Assembly: GCF_900101895.1 (NCBI RefSeq)
Contig: NZ_FMVF01000011.1
Span: 1 to 64,000, forward strand
DNA: 64,000 nt
Reading direction: 5' to 3'
From: Flavobacterium caeni
GTDB lineage: Bacteria; Bacteroidota; Bacteroidia; Flavobacteriales; Flavobacteriaceae
Shown here: positions 16,316 through 25,102 of the stretch, one piece after another
Numbering within the stretch: position 1 is the first letter of the stretch
How the letters are laid out: every line of letters begins with the position of its first letter
Position numbers and translations under genes: made by a program
Notes under the pieces: model-generated
The model's database searches: none
The model's input: only the letters and a program-made list of their open reading frames with translations
Told to the model about the DNA's origin: nothing

Positions 16316-17451
16316 GCCTTGCGGGCCAAGGTCTTCTTGAGCCACACAAACCCAACCAAACCGGCCACCAGCGACGAAATCAAAATGACCAGTTTGGAAT
16401 GGCCGATGTGTTCGCTGTCGTCAAAGGCGAGCAAAGTGATGAATATCGACATCGTGAAACCGATGCCGCCCAAAAATCCGACGCCGCATATGGTAGACCA
16501 ACCGAAGTCTTCGGGCAATCGGGCCCATCCCATGACCACCGAAAGTTTGCTGAACAACCATATTCCGATAGGTTTGCCCAAAATCAAGCCCAGAGCGATG
16601 CCCGCCGTATAAGAATGGTCCAATAAACTACCTATACCCGAATCGACGACAATGGCCGTATTGGCCAAGGCAAACAATGGCAGGATGACAAACGAAACCG
16701 GAATGTGCAACGCGCTTTGCAACAGGAACGAAGTCGACTTTCGTCCGCCTTTCCCAAACGGGATCGCAAAGGCCAGCAACACGCCCGAAATAGTGGCATG
16801 GATGCCCGATTGCAACATAAAATACCAAAGCGCCACACCGCCCACCAGGAACGGGATCAAATTGCGCACGCCCAAGCGTCCGAGGAAATAAAGCGCACCG
16901 AAAATACCGAGCGCCAACCCTAAATCGGGTAACGACAGTGAATCGGTATAGAAAATCGCGATGACCAGGATTGCGCCCAAATCGTCGATTACGGCAAGTG
17001 CCGTGAGGAAGACCTTGAGCGATGCCGGCACGCGATTGCCGAGCAACGACAGCACCCCTAACGCAAAAGCGATGTCGGTGGCCATCGGAATACCGGCACC
17101 CGATTGTGTTGCCGTGCCGAAATTGAGCCCCAGGTATATTCCCGCCGGGACGAGCATGCCGCCCAACGCCGCAAAAATCGGAAGCGCCGCATTCTTGAAG
17201 TTCGAGAGTTCGCCAATGTATATCTCACGTTCGAGCTCGAGGCCGATCAACAGGAAAAAAATTGCCATGAGCCCGTCGTTGATCCAAAACTCGATCGGTT
17301 TCCCGCCCAAATCGGTATGCCAGAAATGGATGTAACTGTCGGCCCAAGCCGAATTGGCCAGCAACAAAGACACAGCGGTACAGGCAATTAGGATAAGGCC
17401 TCCAACCTTTTCGCTCTCAAAAAACTCGTGGAATAACTTGGTTAAACGCAT
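16312..17451 (-). CDS. nhaA: Na+/H+ antiporter NhaA
   Basis: A 379-residue antiporter from MRLTKLFHEFF; an in-frame start 72 bases upstream adds a non-conserved tail, so 17451 is preferred. About 12 membrane helices. The key AVIDDLGAI segment holds the tandem aspartates that bind Na+/H+ (Asp163/Asp164 in E. coli), and MATDIAFALGVL is also conserved. It exports Na+ in exchange for protons, for pH and salt balance. Convergent with and overlapping the methyltransferase by 4 bases. Confidence 0.96.
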   Translation of the reverse strand: MRLTKLFHEFFESEKVGGLILIACTAVSLLLANSAWADSYIHFWHTDLGGKPIEFWINDGLMAIFFLLIGLELEREIYIGELSNFKNAALPIFAALGGMLVPAGIYLGLNFGTATQSGAGIPMATDIAFALGVLSLLGNRVPASLKVFLTALAVIDDLGAILVIAIFYTDSLSLPDLGLALGIFGALYFLGRLGVRNLIPFLVGGVALWYFMLQSGIHATISGVLLAFAIPFGKGGRKSTSFLLQSALHIPVSFVILPLFALANTAIVVDSGIGSLLDHSYTAGIALGLILGKPIGIWLFSKLSVVMGWARLPEDFGWSTICGVGFLGGIGFTMSIFITLLAFDDSEHIGHSKLVILISSLVAGLVGFVWLKKTLARKA

Positions 17452-17535
17452 TGACTGAAATTTGCGTAATTTAGCCAATAAATCGCGGTCGGACAAACTA
17501 TTGGGCGTTTTTTGACCGCACACAATCGACGATAA

Positions 17536-18267
17536 ATGGCTACAAACCTAACAGCCAAAGCGTTTGGCGAAAAACTCCAAGCAATGGCTTCGGCCGAGGA
17601 AGCGCAAAAATCGCTGCGCTATTTCAAAACCGAAAAAGGGCAATATGGCGAAGGCGACCAATTCATCGGCGTGCGCATGGGCAACATTTTCAAACTCGTC
17701 GTCGAATTCGCCGACATGCCCATAGCCGAACTCGAAAAATTGCTCGACAGCCCGATCCACGAATACCGTGCGGGCGCCGTGAGCATCATGGACAAGGCCT
17801 CGCGCAAAAAGAAACTGCCCGACGAGCGCCGCAAGGCATTTTTTGATTTGTATGTGCGCCGGCACGACCGCATCAACAACTGGGATCTGGTCGATTTGGG
17901 CGCATTGCACATGGTGGGCATGTACCTTAAGGACAAGCCGCGCGACATCCTTTACCGATGGGCAACGTCCGACAACATTTGGGAACGGCGATCGGCCATT
18001 GTGGGTACGGCGCATCTGATTCGGCAAAAAGATTTGGACGATACGTTCAAGATTGCCGAAATACTCGTCAGCGATACACACGATTTGATCCACAAAGGCG
18101 TGGGTTGGATGTTGCGTTTTGCGGGCGACAAAGACCATGCAAGGTTGTTGGCTTTTCTCGACAAGCACGCCGCGACCATGCCGCGAACGATGTTGCGTTA
18201 TGCGATCGAAAAATTCGATGCCGGTGCGCGCAACCACTACATGAATCTCAAAAACGCAACGTCGTGA
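17536..18267 (+). CDS. DNA alkylation repair protein (AlkD family)
   Basis: A 243-residue HEAT-repeat DNA glycosylase: FIGVRMGNIFKLVVEF (the GVR..D/N start of the AlkD group), RRHDRINNWDLVDLGA (the N-N-W-D-L-V-D signature that holds the DNA-binding Trp and catalytic Asp) and LIHKGVGWMLRFAG. Expected to excise bulky or cationic alkylated purines without base flipping. The GNAT gene that follows overlaps its stop. Confidence 0.93.
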   Translation: MATNLTAKAFGEKLQAMASAEEAQKSLRYFKTEKGQYGEGDQFIGVRMGNIFKLVVEFADMPIAELEKLLDSPIHEYRAGAVSIMDKASRKKKLPDERRKAFFDLYVRRHDRINNWDLVDLGALHMVGMYLKDKPRDILYRWATSDNIWERRSAIVGTAHLIRQKDLDDTFKIAEILVSDTHDLIHKGVGWMLRFAGDKDHARLLAFLDKHAATMPRTMLRYAIEKFDAGARNHYMNLKNATS

Positions 18268-18776
18268 TCCTTGAAACGCAACGGCTCATTCTGCGGGAGT
18301 TCGAACCCGACGACGCGCGCCATCTGTTTGCGCTCAACGCCGTTCCCGACGTGATCAAATACACCGGAGATCCGCCGTTCCAGAGCATTGCCGAAGCGCG
18401 TAGTTTTATCGACAATTACGACCAATACCGCAAGTTCGGTTACGGACGTTGGGCCGTCATCGGCAAGACCCATGGTGAATTCCTGGGGTGGTGCGGGCTC
18501 AAATACGATGCGGCGCGCGACGAAACCGACCTCGGGTTTCGGTTTTTCAAACAATACTGGAACCATGGGTTTGCCACCGAAGCGGCCAAGGGTTGTCTGG
18601 ACCACGGATTCAACAAACTGGGTCTGCAAAGCATTGTCGGACGCGCGATGAAACAAAACACCGCGTCAATACGCGTACTCGAAAAAATAGGGATGCTGTT
18701 CGAACGCGAAGCAACCGTACACCACGGCGACTGCGGGATGATCTACCGTATCGCGGCCACGGATTTAAAAATCTAA
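18264..18776 (+). CDS. GNAT acetyltransferase (RimJ/RimL type)
   Basis: A 170-residue protein starting at a GTG (18264) that overlaps the TGA of alkD. Start chosen because VILETQRLILREFEPDDA is the standard RimJ/RimL beginning; the open frame upstream is only the alkD shadow. The acetyl-CoA site is seen in NHGFATEAAKGCLDHGF, followed by NTASIRVLEKIGM. Likely N-terminal protein or small-molecule acetylation; substrate unknown. Confidence 0.9.
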   Translation: MILETQRLILREFEPDDARHLFALNAVPDVIKYTGDPPFQSIAEARSFIDNYDQYRKFGYGRWAVIGKTHGEFLGWCGLKYDAARDETDLGFRFFKQYWNHGFATEAAKGCLDHGFNKLGLQSIVGRAMKQNTASIRVLEKIGMLFEREATVHHGDCGMIYRIAATDLKI

Positions 18777-18878
18777 CCGTATTCTGTAACATTTTGCCGG
18801 GCATCGGGTCTAATGCGGTAATCATCACCCGAAGCGTTGCAGGAATCTTGCAGCGGCGAGGGAAAAATCATCAATCAA

Positions 18879-19049
18879 ATGAAGTCATTACTCGTACCGG
18901 GGCTCATCACCCTACTGCCGTTTCTGCTGTGCTTTTCGTTGTGCTATTTCGTATGGCATGCGTTGGCCATTCAATTTTCGCAGCGCAAGTCATGGGCAAC
19001 CACCCCATCCGTCTCATCGAACATCTACAAAATTCCGGTTTCCCGTTAA
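18879..19049 (+). CDS. Possible small membrane protein
   Basis: A 56-residue ORF with one hydrophobic segment (LLVPGLITLLPFLLCFSLCY) and a polar tail, in the gap between GNAT and the protease. No family match and only a weak A-rich leader. May be spurious; kept because the hydrophobic profile is clean. Confidence 0.3.
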   Translation: MKSLLVPGLITLLPFLLCFSLCYFVWHALAIQFSQRKSWATTPSVSSNIYKIPVSR

Positions 19050-19058
19050 CGCGCCACG

Positions 19059-20294
19059 ATGAAAAAGTCTATCTTTTTACTGCTGCTATGTACGCAGTGG
19101 CTTTGGGCGCAGGATGCGTCCGAGCTTGAAAAACGCGCCAACGATTGCTACAGGGCCAAATCGTACCACGAGGCCGGTGTCCTTTACAAAAAATCGGCAG
19201 ACCACGCGTGGATGAACGCCGCACGAAAGAAACAATATTACAATGCCGCCTGTGCCTTCGCGCTATCGGGTGAAAAAGACAAGGCGTTCGAAAACCTGGG
19301 CTTGATGCTCAAATACGGTTATTCGAACCGCGAACAACTTGAAAACGACACCGATCTGCAATCCTTACACGATGACATCCGGTGGCAAAACGCGTTGTCC
19401 TCGATCAAGAAAAAGGTCGCCGACAGCCCGCACAAATCCAAATACTTCACGACCGACATCGACTTGTTCTACCGCGCATTCGACCTTGCCTTAAAAGACC
19501 CGGCCAGGGCCGCCGAAATCTTCAGGAACGAGTATTTCGCCAAAGGAACCGACGGATTGCAGGATTTTTTCATCGGCAAGATAAACGACGAACAAAAGTT
19601 TGCACAAACCGTATTGAAGCTCAAGGATTTTTATGCACAGTCCCGCGCGACCCTGGCGCAAACCAACGCGCTTAGGGGCCCTGTGCGCAAGTACGCCTCC
19701 AAGTTTGAAGAATTGTACCCGCAAGCCGTTTTTCCCGATGTCTATTTTGTGGTTGGCCGACTCAGTTCGAATGGGACGATTTCGGACAACGGACTGTTGA
19801 TCGGCGCCGAACAAATGAGCAAAACGCCCCAAACCGACACGGCGCACTGGAACGATTGGCAACGCGAATGGGTCATGGATTTCGGGCAAATTCCTGTAAC
19901 GGTCACGCATGAACTCGTACATTTCAACCAAAATGGCATGAAACGCGAAAATACGTTGTTGTGTTACGCGCTTTTCGAAGGATCGGCCGAATTCATCGCC
20001 GAACTGATCACTGGCCAAACCGACGGCAACTATGCTACATTCAAAGGGCACGAACAACGCATTTGGAACGATTTCGAGACCGAACGCCGCAACGATACTT
20101 ACGACGATTGGATAGAGGCCCAACCCAATCGACCGCGGAACGCACTGTATTGGGCCGGATACATGATCTCGAAGGCCTACTACACCAATGCTTCCGACAA
20201 GAAAAAAGCCATCGCCGACATACTTAACATACAAGACTACGAATCGTTTTTTGCCCAAAGCGGCGCGGCCGATTTTATAAAAGCGCTCCAATAA
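19059..20294 (+). CDS. DUF2268-type zinc metalloprotease, exported, with TPR-like N-terminus
   Basis: A 411-residue protein with a signal peptide (KKSIFLLLLCTQWLWAQ). Residues 20-120 look like TPR helices (AGVLYKKSADHAWMNA, YYNAACAFALSGEKDKAFEN). The C-terminal half carries the gluzincin-type motif HELVH at 284-288 with Glu311 in EGSAEFIAEL as third zinc ligand, as in DUF2268 proteases. Periplasmic protease of unknown target. A strong terminator follows directly. Confidence 0.85.
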   Translation: MKKSIFLLLLCTQWLWAQDASELEKRANDCYRAKSYHEAGVLYKKSADHAWMNAARKKQYYNAACAFALSGEKDKAFENLGLMLKYGYSNREQLENDTDLQSLHDDIRWQNALSSIKKKVADSPHKSKYFTTDIDLFYRAFDLALKDPARAAEIFRNEYFAKGTDGLQDFFIGKINDEQKFAQTVLKLKDFYAQSRATLAQTNALRGPVRKYASKFEELYPQAVFPDVYFVVGRLSSNGTISDNGLLIGAEQMSKTPQTDTAHWNDWQREWVMDFGQIPVTVTHELVHFNQNGMKRENTLLCYALFEGSAEFIAELITGQTDGNYATFKGHEQRIWNDFETERRNDTYDDWIEAQPNRPRNALYWAGYMISKAYYTNASDKKKAIADILNIQDYESFFAQSGAADFIKALQ

Positions 20295-20322
20295 AAAATC
20301 CGCCCGAGGGCGGATTTTCTTT
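20293..20322. terminator. Bidirectional terminator
   Basis: AATCCGCCC-GA-GGGCGGATT stem with A run before and T run after. Serves the protease gene on the left (+) and the membrane-protein gene on the right (-). Confidence 0.85.
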
Positions 20323-20328
20323 TCTTAA

Positions 20329-21477
20329 TCAACGCGAGGCAAGCAACCGCCGCTGGTTTTGCAACACCATGAGTTGCACCTGGCTCAGGTTGTTGAGCAA
20401 CGTGCGTACCCTTTCGTGCGGATCCAATGCCGTAGGTGCCAACGCTATCGGATCGAAGTTCACCGTATTTTTGTGGGCCTGGTTGTATCGTTCGATTTGC
20501 TTTTGCAACGTTTGGAGCTTTTGCGCTTGCTCGGGCGCATCGGACCAGTACACTTGCGCATACGTCTCGCTGATCCAGGTGCCATTTTTCTCGAAATCGC
20601 GGTCGATGCGTTTCAGGCCGGTCTCGCTTTCTACGAGGAACGTCTTGATTTCGTCGCACAACTGGCTGATCGCAAGGCCATCGGCTTGCGTCGACGGATC
20701 GGACGACATTTGGGCCAACAGTTGCGCCTCGGATTGAACAATACGCTCGTTACGCAGGAAATAATCGGTGTAGGCCACATAATCTTTCTTGGTTCCGCCC
20801 GGTGCGCGCACCAGGATCAGCACCAACGCACATCCGGCAAACAACAACACCGACGATACCACCGTGTTGACCTTGGTTTGCGGGTTGCGGATTCCTGCAA
20901 AAAAATAAATGGGCAAGAAAACAAACAGCACGATGCCAAGCGCCACCGCGCACATCATATTCGCCCCCGGCCAATGCATGACCTTGAACAAAATCCCAAG
21001 GCTCATCAAAATACCCGCAAAGGTACCCACGCCCGCAACCACCTTGTCCTTGGCATGCTGCTGTTCCTTGACCTTGAGCGTAAACAACAACGGCAAAAAC
21101 ACCAAACTGAGCACCGCGACGCCCAGCACCAACATCACCGCCGCACCCGGCAGGTGTAGAAACTTCAAAACAATCCCTATGAGCAACAATCCAGTCGACA
21201 TTGCGCCGCTGGCCAACATGATTTTCTTCATGACATAATAGTTTTTATGGGTTAGTAAATGGATGGTCTCTGTTTCTATCTCGGCAAGGTCCTTTTTGTA
21301 GAACCGTGTAATAGCCGATTGATAGAACTGCTCGAAATCACCATCGTCGTCGAGCTCCCGCTCAATGACACAACAAACGTGGTCCAACAGGTCTTGCTGC
21401 AGGCTGACCATGGCAACGCCCCGTGCACGAAGGTCGTCGCTGATGAAATCGATTTGCGTATCGGTGAGGTGGTACAT
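20329..21477 (-). CDS. Membrane protein with two tandem GldL-like helical hairpins
   Basis: A 382-residue protein. Residues 1-80 are a soluble helical region. Two near-repeats exactly 60 residues apart follow: GIVLKFLHLPGAAVM (101-115) and GILFKVMHWPGANMM (161-175), each in a two-helix unit. This (F/L)K-x-x-H-x-PGA pattern resembles the first helix of GldL of the gliding/T9SS motor. A fifth helix is at about 203-223, then a periplasmic or cytosolic helical domain with no match. Encoded after padR and probably repressed by it. The function is unknown; the GldL link is by motif only. Confidence 0.7.
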   Translation of the reverse strand: MYHLTDTQIDFISDDLRARGVAMVSLQQDLLDHVCCVIERELDDDGDFEQFYQSAITRFYKKDLAEIETETIHLLTHKNYYVMKKIMLASGAMSTGLLLIGIVLKFLHLPGAAVMLVLGVAVLSLVFLPLLFTLKVKEQQHAKDKVVAGVGTFAGILMSLGILFKVMHWPGANMMCAVALGIVLFVFLPIYFFAGIRNPQTKVNTVVSSVLLFAGCALVLILVRAPGGTKKDYVAYTDYFLRNERIVQSEAQLLAQMSSDPSTQADGLAISQLCDEIKTFLVESETGLKRIDRDFEKNGTWISETYAQVYWSDAPEQAQKLQTLQKQIERYNQAHKNTVNFDPIALAPTALDPHERVRTLLNNLSQVQLMVLQNQRRLLASR

Positions 21478-21535
21478 TATTTATTATTTATTATTTATTA
21501 TTTATTATTTATTCTTTATTCTTTATTGCTATTCC
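21478..21535. repeat. 7-bp tandem repeat between padR and the membrane-protein gene
   Basis: About seven copies of an ATTATTT-like unit fill the whole spacer, ending right at the start codon of the gene at 21477 (minus strand: TAATAAATAATAA before ATG). Copy-number change would alter the leader of that gene. Confidence 0.8.
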
Positions 21536-21877
21536 TTATTGGCCCATGGCCGGTTTGATGTCGAGCAGGAATTGCATCGTTTGGATAAAGTCGGCCAGTT
21601 CGCTAACTTTTTCCTCAATTTTTGTCTTGCCTTTCGGGCTCAGGCTGTAGTATTTGCGTATGCGTTTGCCGATGAATTCGGTTTCGGTCGTGACAAGTCC
21701 GTCGGCTTCGAGTGCGTGTAACGTGGGATACAGCGCGCCTTCGGTGATCTGGATTTTGTTGCCCGTGAGTTCCTTGACGCGCTGCGTGATTTCGTAGCCG
21801 TACATGCGCTGGCCTTCGAGTTGTTTGAGCACGATGGTTTTGAGCGTTCCTTTGATGAGTTCCGAGGAGTAAATCAT
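21536..21877 (-). CDS. PadR-family transcription regulator
   Basis: A 113-residue winged-helix regulator: MIYSSELIKGTLKTIVLKQL, MYGYEITQRVKELTG, ITEGALYPTLHALEADGLV and the IGKRIRKYYSLSPKGK wing are typical PadR-like (subfamily 1). These repressors respond to small molecules or stress and usually control a neighbouring membrane-protein gene, here the gene at 20329 read from the same strand. A perfect palindrome (22034-22056) overlapping a -7 box upstream is the likely operator. Confidence 0.93.
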   Translation of the reverse strand: MIYSSELIKGTLKTIVLKQLEGQRMYGYEITQRVKELTGNKIQITEGALYPTLHALEADGLVTTETEFIGKRIRKYYSLSPKGKTKIEEKVSELADFIQTMQFLLDIKPAMGQ

Positions 21878-21949
21878 GGTTTATTTTCTATTGTTATTTT
21901 TTATTTGGGCGTTGCCGCAATCATCATCTTCGTCAAATCGAATCTTGGG

Positions 21950-22030
21950 TGCGGCCGGGCTTTTCGCTTTATCTTTTGCAGCCTACGCTTTGCTCCGGCC
22001 ACAAAAGTATGCCGCTTCAATCCCTAACGC
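21950..22030 (-). repeat. Palindromic intergenic element, copy A
   Basis: Read on the minus strand: GCGTTAGGGATTGAAGCGGC, ATACTTTTGTGG, loop, GCAAAAGATAAAGCG, ending GCCCGGCCGC. Two long imperfect arms around a stem TTTTG ... CAAAA. Same family as elements at 30959, 39350, 48542, 50755 and 57530. Lies in the 5' leader of padR. Confidence 0.7.
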
Positions 22031-22056
22031 AAATATACATAAGAAAATTATGTATA
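22030..22056 (-). promoter_or_regulatory. Predicted padR promoter and operator
   Basis: TATACATAA-GAAAA-TTATGTATA (22034-22056) is a perfect 9-bp inverted repeat; a further half site ATTATGTATG lies at 22062. On the minus strand TATATTTG (22037-22030) is a -7 box overlapping the first arm. PadR proteins bind ATGT/ACAT-type palindromes, so autoregulation is a fair inference. Confidence 0.55.
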
Positions 22057-22297
22057 AACAAATTATGTATGTGAATTTCTTCGAATTTTTTCAAAATCCG
22101 TGAATTGGTGCGGGTTTATGATCGGTTATTATCATATAAAAATCAACCGGTTACAACAAAAAGTATCAAAATACTCCCCTAAAAGAATAGAACAATCATC
22201 GAACAAACACCACGCATCCGGTTTCAAAAACCCCATGCTTATGTCCAAAACATCCAAAAAAAAAACAGAAAATGATAGGAGTAAGTAGTAACCAGAA

Positions 22298-22427
22298 AAC
22301 TTTAACAAAATGTACAGAAAATCTGTATCCAAGTCTCGTCGGGAACCCGTAGGGGATACCTTCATAGCCCCCTTCCCTACGGTAAAAATACATTTTTTAA
22401 ACATGCCGCTGTTACAGAAAAACTGTA
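22298..22427 (+). repeat. 130-bp twin-palindrome element, copy 1
   Basis: AACTTTAACAAAATG, palindrome TACAGAAAATCTGTA (22313), hairpin GTAGGG (22349) ... CCCTAC (22375), GGTAAAAATACATTT, and palindrome TACAGAAAAACTGTA (22413). Distances between landmarks (36, 26, 38) are the same in the copies at 44769 and 50934. The segment 22330-22348 differs in sequence from the other copies but not in length. Confidence 0.85.
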
Positions 22428-22475
22428 CATTTAATATCCGAACGTTGGCGACGTCCATTCCAAAATCATACTACC

Positions 22476-23885
22476 ATGCACAAACTACACAAAATTGCCG
22501 CAACCTTCTTCCTGATCACTTTGATCGGTTGTTCCAAATCCGAAACCAAAACCACCACGACACAACTGTCAAACAATACAGCATTCCAGCCCAAAGCCTA
22601 CGTTCAACTCAAGCACCCCGACTGGTCCAAAAACGCCACCATCTACGAAGTCAACATCCGTCAATACACGCCCGAAGGCACGTTCAAAGCATTCGAGGCG
22701 CACCTGCCGCGGCTCAAGGCCATGGGCATCGACATTTTGTGGCTCATGCCCATCCACCCCATCGGCGTCGAGAAACGCAAGGGAACGCTCGGCAGCTATT
22801 ATTCGGTCAAAGACTACTATGGTATCAACCCCGAGTTCGGCACCAAGCAAGATTTCAAGCACCTTGTCGATCAAATCCATGCGCTCGGGATGCACGTGAT
22901 TGTCGATTGGGTCGCCAACCATTCGGCCTGGGACAACCCACTGGCCAAACAACATCCCGACTGGTATTCGAAAACACCCGAAGGAAACTTCCAGCCCACA
23001 CCATGGTACGATTGGGACGACGTCATCGACTTTGATTTCGACAACCCCGAGTTGCGCCAATACATGACCGAAGCGCTCAAATATTGGGTCAAGGATTTTG
23101 ACATCGATGGGTACCGTTGCGACGTCGCGGGGTTTATTCCTGTCGATTTTTGGGAAAACGTCCGTCGCGAGCTCGACCAGATCAAACCCGTCTTTATGCT
23201 TGCCGAATGGGAGTCGCGTGATTTGCACGCCCACGCTTTCGACATGACCTATTCGTGGAGCCTGTGGGAAAAGATGACGGCAGTGACCAAAGACCACAAA
23301 CCCATCGGCGGCCTGGTTGAATACCTCGCGCACGACGTCAGCACCTTCCCGCGCGATGCCTACCGCATGACGTTTACCGACAACCACGACAAAAACTCGT
23401 GGGAAGGCAATCAGTTTTCGAATTTTGGCGAAGCACTCGAGGCGGCCACCGTGCTGTGTGGAACAGTGAACGGCATGCCTTTGGTGTACAGCGGACAGGA
23501 AGCCGGGCTCGACCGCTCGTTGCAGTTTTTCGACAAGGATTTAATTGACTGGAAGACGCATCCGCTGGCCACGATCTACACCAAACTTTTCGAACTCAAA
23601 CACCGCAACCACGCGTTGTGGAACGGCAAGCTAGGCGGCGTGATGGTGCGTATCGACAACGACAAACCGCAACAAGTCATCAGTTTTTCGCGTAGCGCAA
23701 ACGGCGATAAAGTCATTCCGGTGGTCAACTTCAGCGACAAAAAGGCAACGGTAAAACTCGATTCGAAATACGAAAAAGGAACCTACCGCGAGTTGTTCAG
23801 CGAAAAGGAAGTCGAATTGAGGGGCGACGACGTGTTTACGCTAGGGCCATGGCAATACCTGGTCCTGGTCAAACAAAAACCGTAG
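22476..23885 (+). CDS. GH13 alpha-amylase family lipoprotein
   Basis: A 469-residue protein. Lipoprotein signal LHKIAATFFLITLIGC, then a (beta/alpha)8 barrel with all four GH13 regions: DWVANH (144-149), GYRCDVAG with nucleophile Asp216, AEWES with acid/base Glu244, and FTDNHDKNSW with Asp305. A C-terminal beta domain ends the protein. It hydrolyses or rearranges alpha-glucans; the subfamily cannot be set from sequence alone. A stand-alone gene, not in a SusCD locus. One copy of the 130-bp element ends 48 bases before its start. Confidence 0.92.
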   Translation: MHKLHKIAATFFLITLIGCSKSETKTTTTQLSNNTAFQPKAYVQLKHPDWSKNATIYEVNIRQYTPEGTFKAFEAHLPRLKAMGIDILWLMPIHPIGVEKRKGTLGSYYSVKDYYGINPEFGTKQDFKHLVDQIHALGMHVIVDWVANHSAWDNPLAKQHPDWYSKTPEGNFQPTPWYDWDDVIDFDFDNPELRQYMTEALKYWVKDFDIDGYRCDVAGFIPVDFWENVRRELDQIKPVFMLAEWESRDLHAHAFDMTYSWSLWEKMTAVTKDHKPIGGLVEYLAHDVSTFPRDAYRMTFTDNHDKNSWEGNQFSNFGEALEAATVLCGTVNGMPLVYSGQEAGLDRSLQFFDKDLIDWKTHPLATIYTKLFELKHRNHALWNGKLGGVMVRIDNDKPQQVISFSRSANGDKVIPVVNFSDKKATVKLDSKYEKGTYRELFSEKEVELRGDDVFTLGPWQYLVLVKQKP

Positions 23886-23889
23886 ATTT

Positions 23890-25011
23890 TTATACCGATT
23901 GCAGTACCGAAATCAGGTAATCGATGTCGTCCTTGGTGTTGTAATGGCTCAACGAAATGCGCAACGACGGTTTGCACAAATCTTCTTCCGACAGGATCTC
24001 GGCCAACACATGCGACGGCCTTAAACTACCCGACTGGCATGCGCTGCCCCTAGAAACGGCAATGCCCTTCATGTCGAGATGGAACAATATCATGGCCGTC
24101 TTTTCCTCGGGAAGCGGCAGCAAAATGTTGGCGATGTTGTACAACGGACTGGCGCCATTGACCTTGAACCCGCGAAAATGAATCTGCAATTGCGCGAGCA
24201 GATGATCCCTAAGCTGGGCGATTTTGGCCTGCTCGGAACCCAATTCAGTATACGAAATCTCAAGCGCCTTGGCCATGCCCGCGACATTGTGCACCCCCTC
24301 GGTCCCGGCGCGCAAGCCTTTTTCCTGTTCGCCGCCCCAAATCATTGGATGCACGACCAATCCCTTGCGCACAAACGCAAAGCCAATCCCTTTGGGTCCG
24401 TGGAACTTGTGCGCGCTCGCCGACAAAAAATCGACGGGAATTTGTTGCAAATCGATCGCGACTTTACCGACCGATTGCACCGCATCGGTATGAAAATGCG
24501 CACCATACTGCTTGCACAGTCTTGCGGTTTCGGCCAAATCGAGCACCGTCCCGATTTCGTTGTTGACGTGCATCAGCGATACCAGTGTCGGGACGTTTTC
24601 GGCCAATAATTCAGACAGATGGTTTAAATCGACGAGACCGCCTTCGGTTAAATCGACATAATCGACCGCGATCGAAAATTCGTCGCGCAACACCTCGAGC
24701 GTGTGCAGCACCGCATGGTGCTCGATCTTGCTCGAAATGATGCGTTCGACCTTTAAATCGACAATGGCGCTGCGCAAAATCCAGTTGTTCGACTCGGTGC
24801 CGCACGAGGTAAAAATAACCTCGGACGCCTGTGCGCCGATTTGCTTGGCGATGGTCTTGCGCGAAAGTTCGAGTATGTTTTTGGCGCTTCGGCCAAAGCT
24901 GTGCGTCGAAGACGGGTTACCGAATTCTTCCTGCATCACCTGGGCCATCTGTGCAATGACTTCGGGCCTGATCGCAGTGGTGGCGGCGTTGTCGAGGTAT
25001 ACTTTTTTCAT
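23890..25011 (-). CDS. Cysteine desulfurase (NifS/IscS type)
   Basis: A 373-residue PLP enzyme. MKKVYLDNAATT start, NPSSTHSFGR, His100 region IEHHAVL, HTDAVQSVGK, PLP lysine Lys202 in SASAHKFHGPKG, and persulfide Cys325 in SRGSACQSGSL. Removes sulfur from cysteine for Fe-S clusters or tRNA thiolation. No isc/suf partners are adjacent, so the pathway cannot be fixed; it is not SufS-like in its loop length. Convergent with the amylase gene (4 bases apart). Confidence 0.93.
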   Translation of the reverse strand: MKKVYLDNAATTAIRPEVIAQMAQVMQEEFGNPSSTHSFGRSAKNILELSRKTIAKQIGAQASEVIFTSCGTESNNWILRSAIVDLKVERIISSKIEHHAVLHTLEVLRDEFSIAVDYVDLTEGGLVDLNHLSELLAENVPTLVSLMHVNNEIGTVLDLAETARLCKQYGAHFHTDAVQSVGKVAIDLQQIPVDFLSASAHKFHGPKGIGFAFVRKGLVVHPMIWGGEQEKGLRAGTEGVHNVAGMAKALEISYTELGSEQAKIAQLRDHLLAQLQIHFRGFKVNGASPLYNIANILLPLPEEKTAMILFHLDMKGIAVSRGSACQSGSLRPSHVLAEILSEEDLCKPSLRISLSHYNTKDDIDYLISVLQSV

Positions 25012-25102
25012 CGGCGCTAAGGTAACAAATAGTCCTGTTAACAGAAACCTAATTCGTTGCCGTTGTCTATTAAATTCCTATTTTTGCTCCAAATTGAACG
25101 TT

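Noticed and set aside
22100-22288. 62-codon plus-strand ORF upstream of the 130-bp element
   Set aside because: Low-complexity lysine/serine sequence without a domain or leader; probably chance.
24701-25102. N-terminal extension of the lipoprotein gene
   Set aside because: Antisense to the cysteine desulfurase gene; the real start at 25103 begins the signal peptide.
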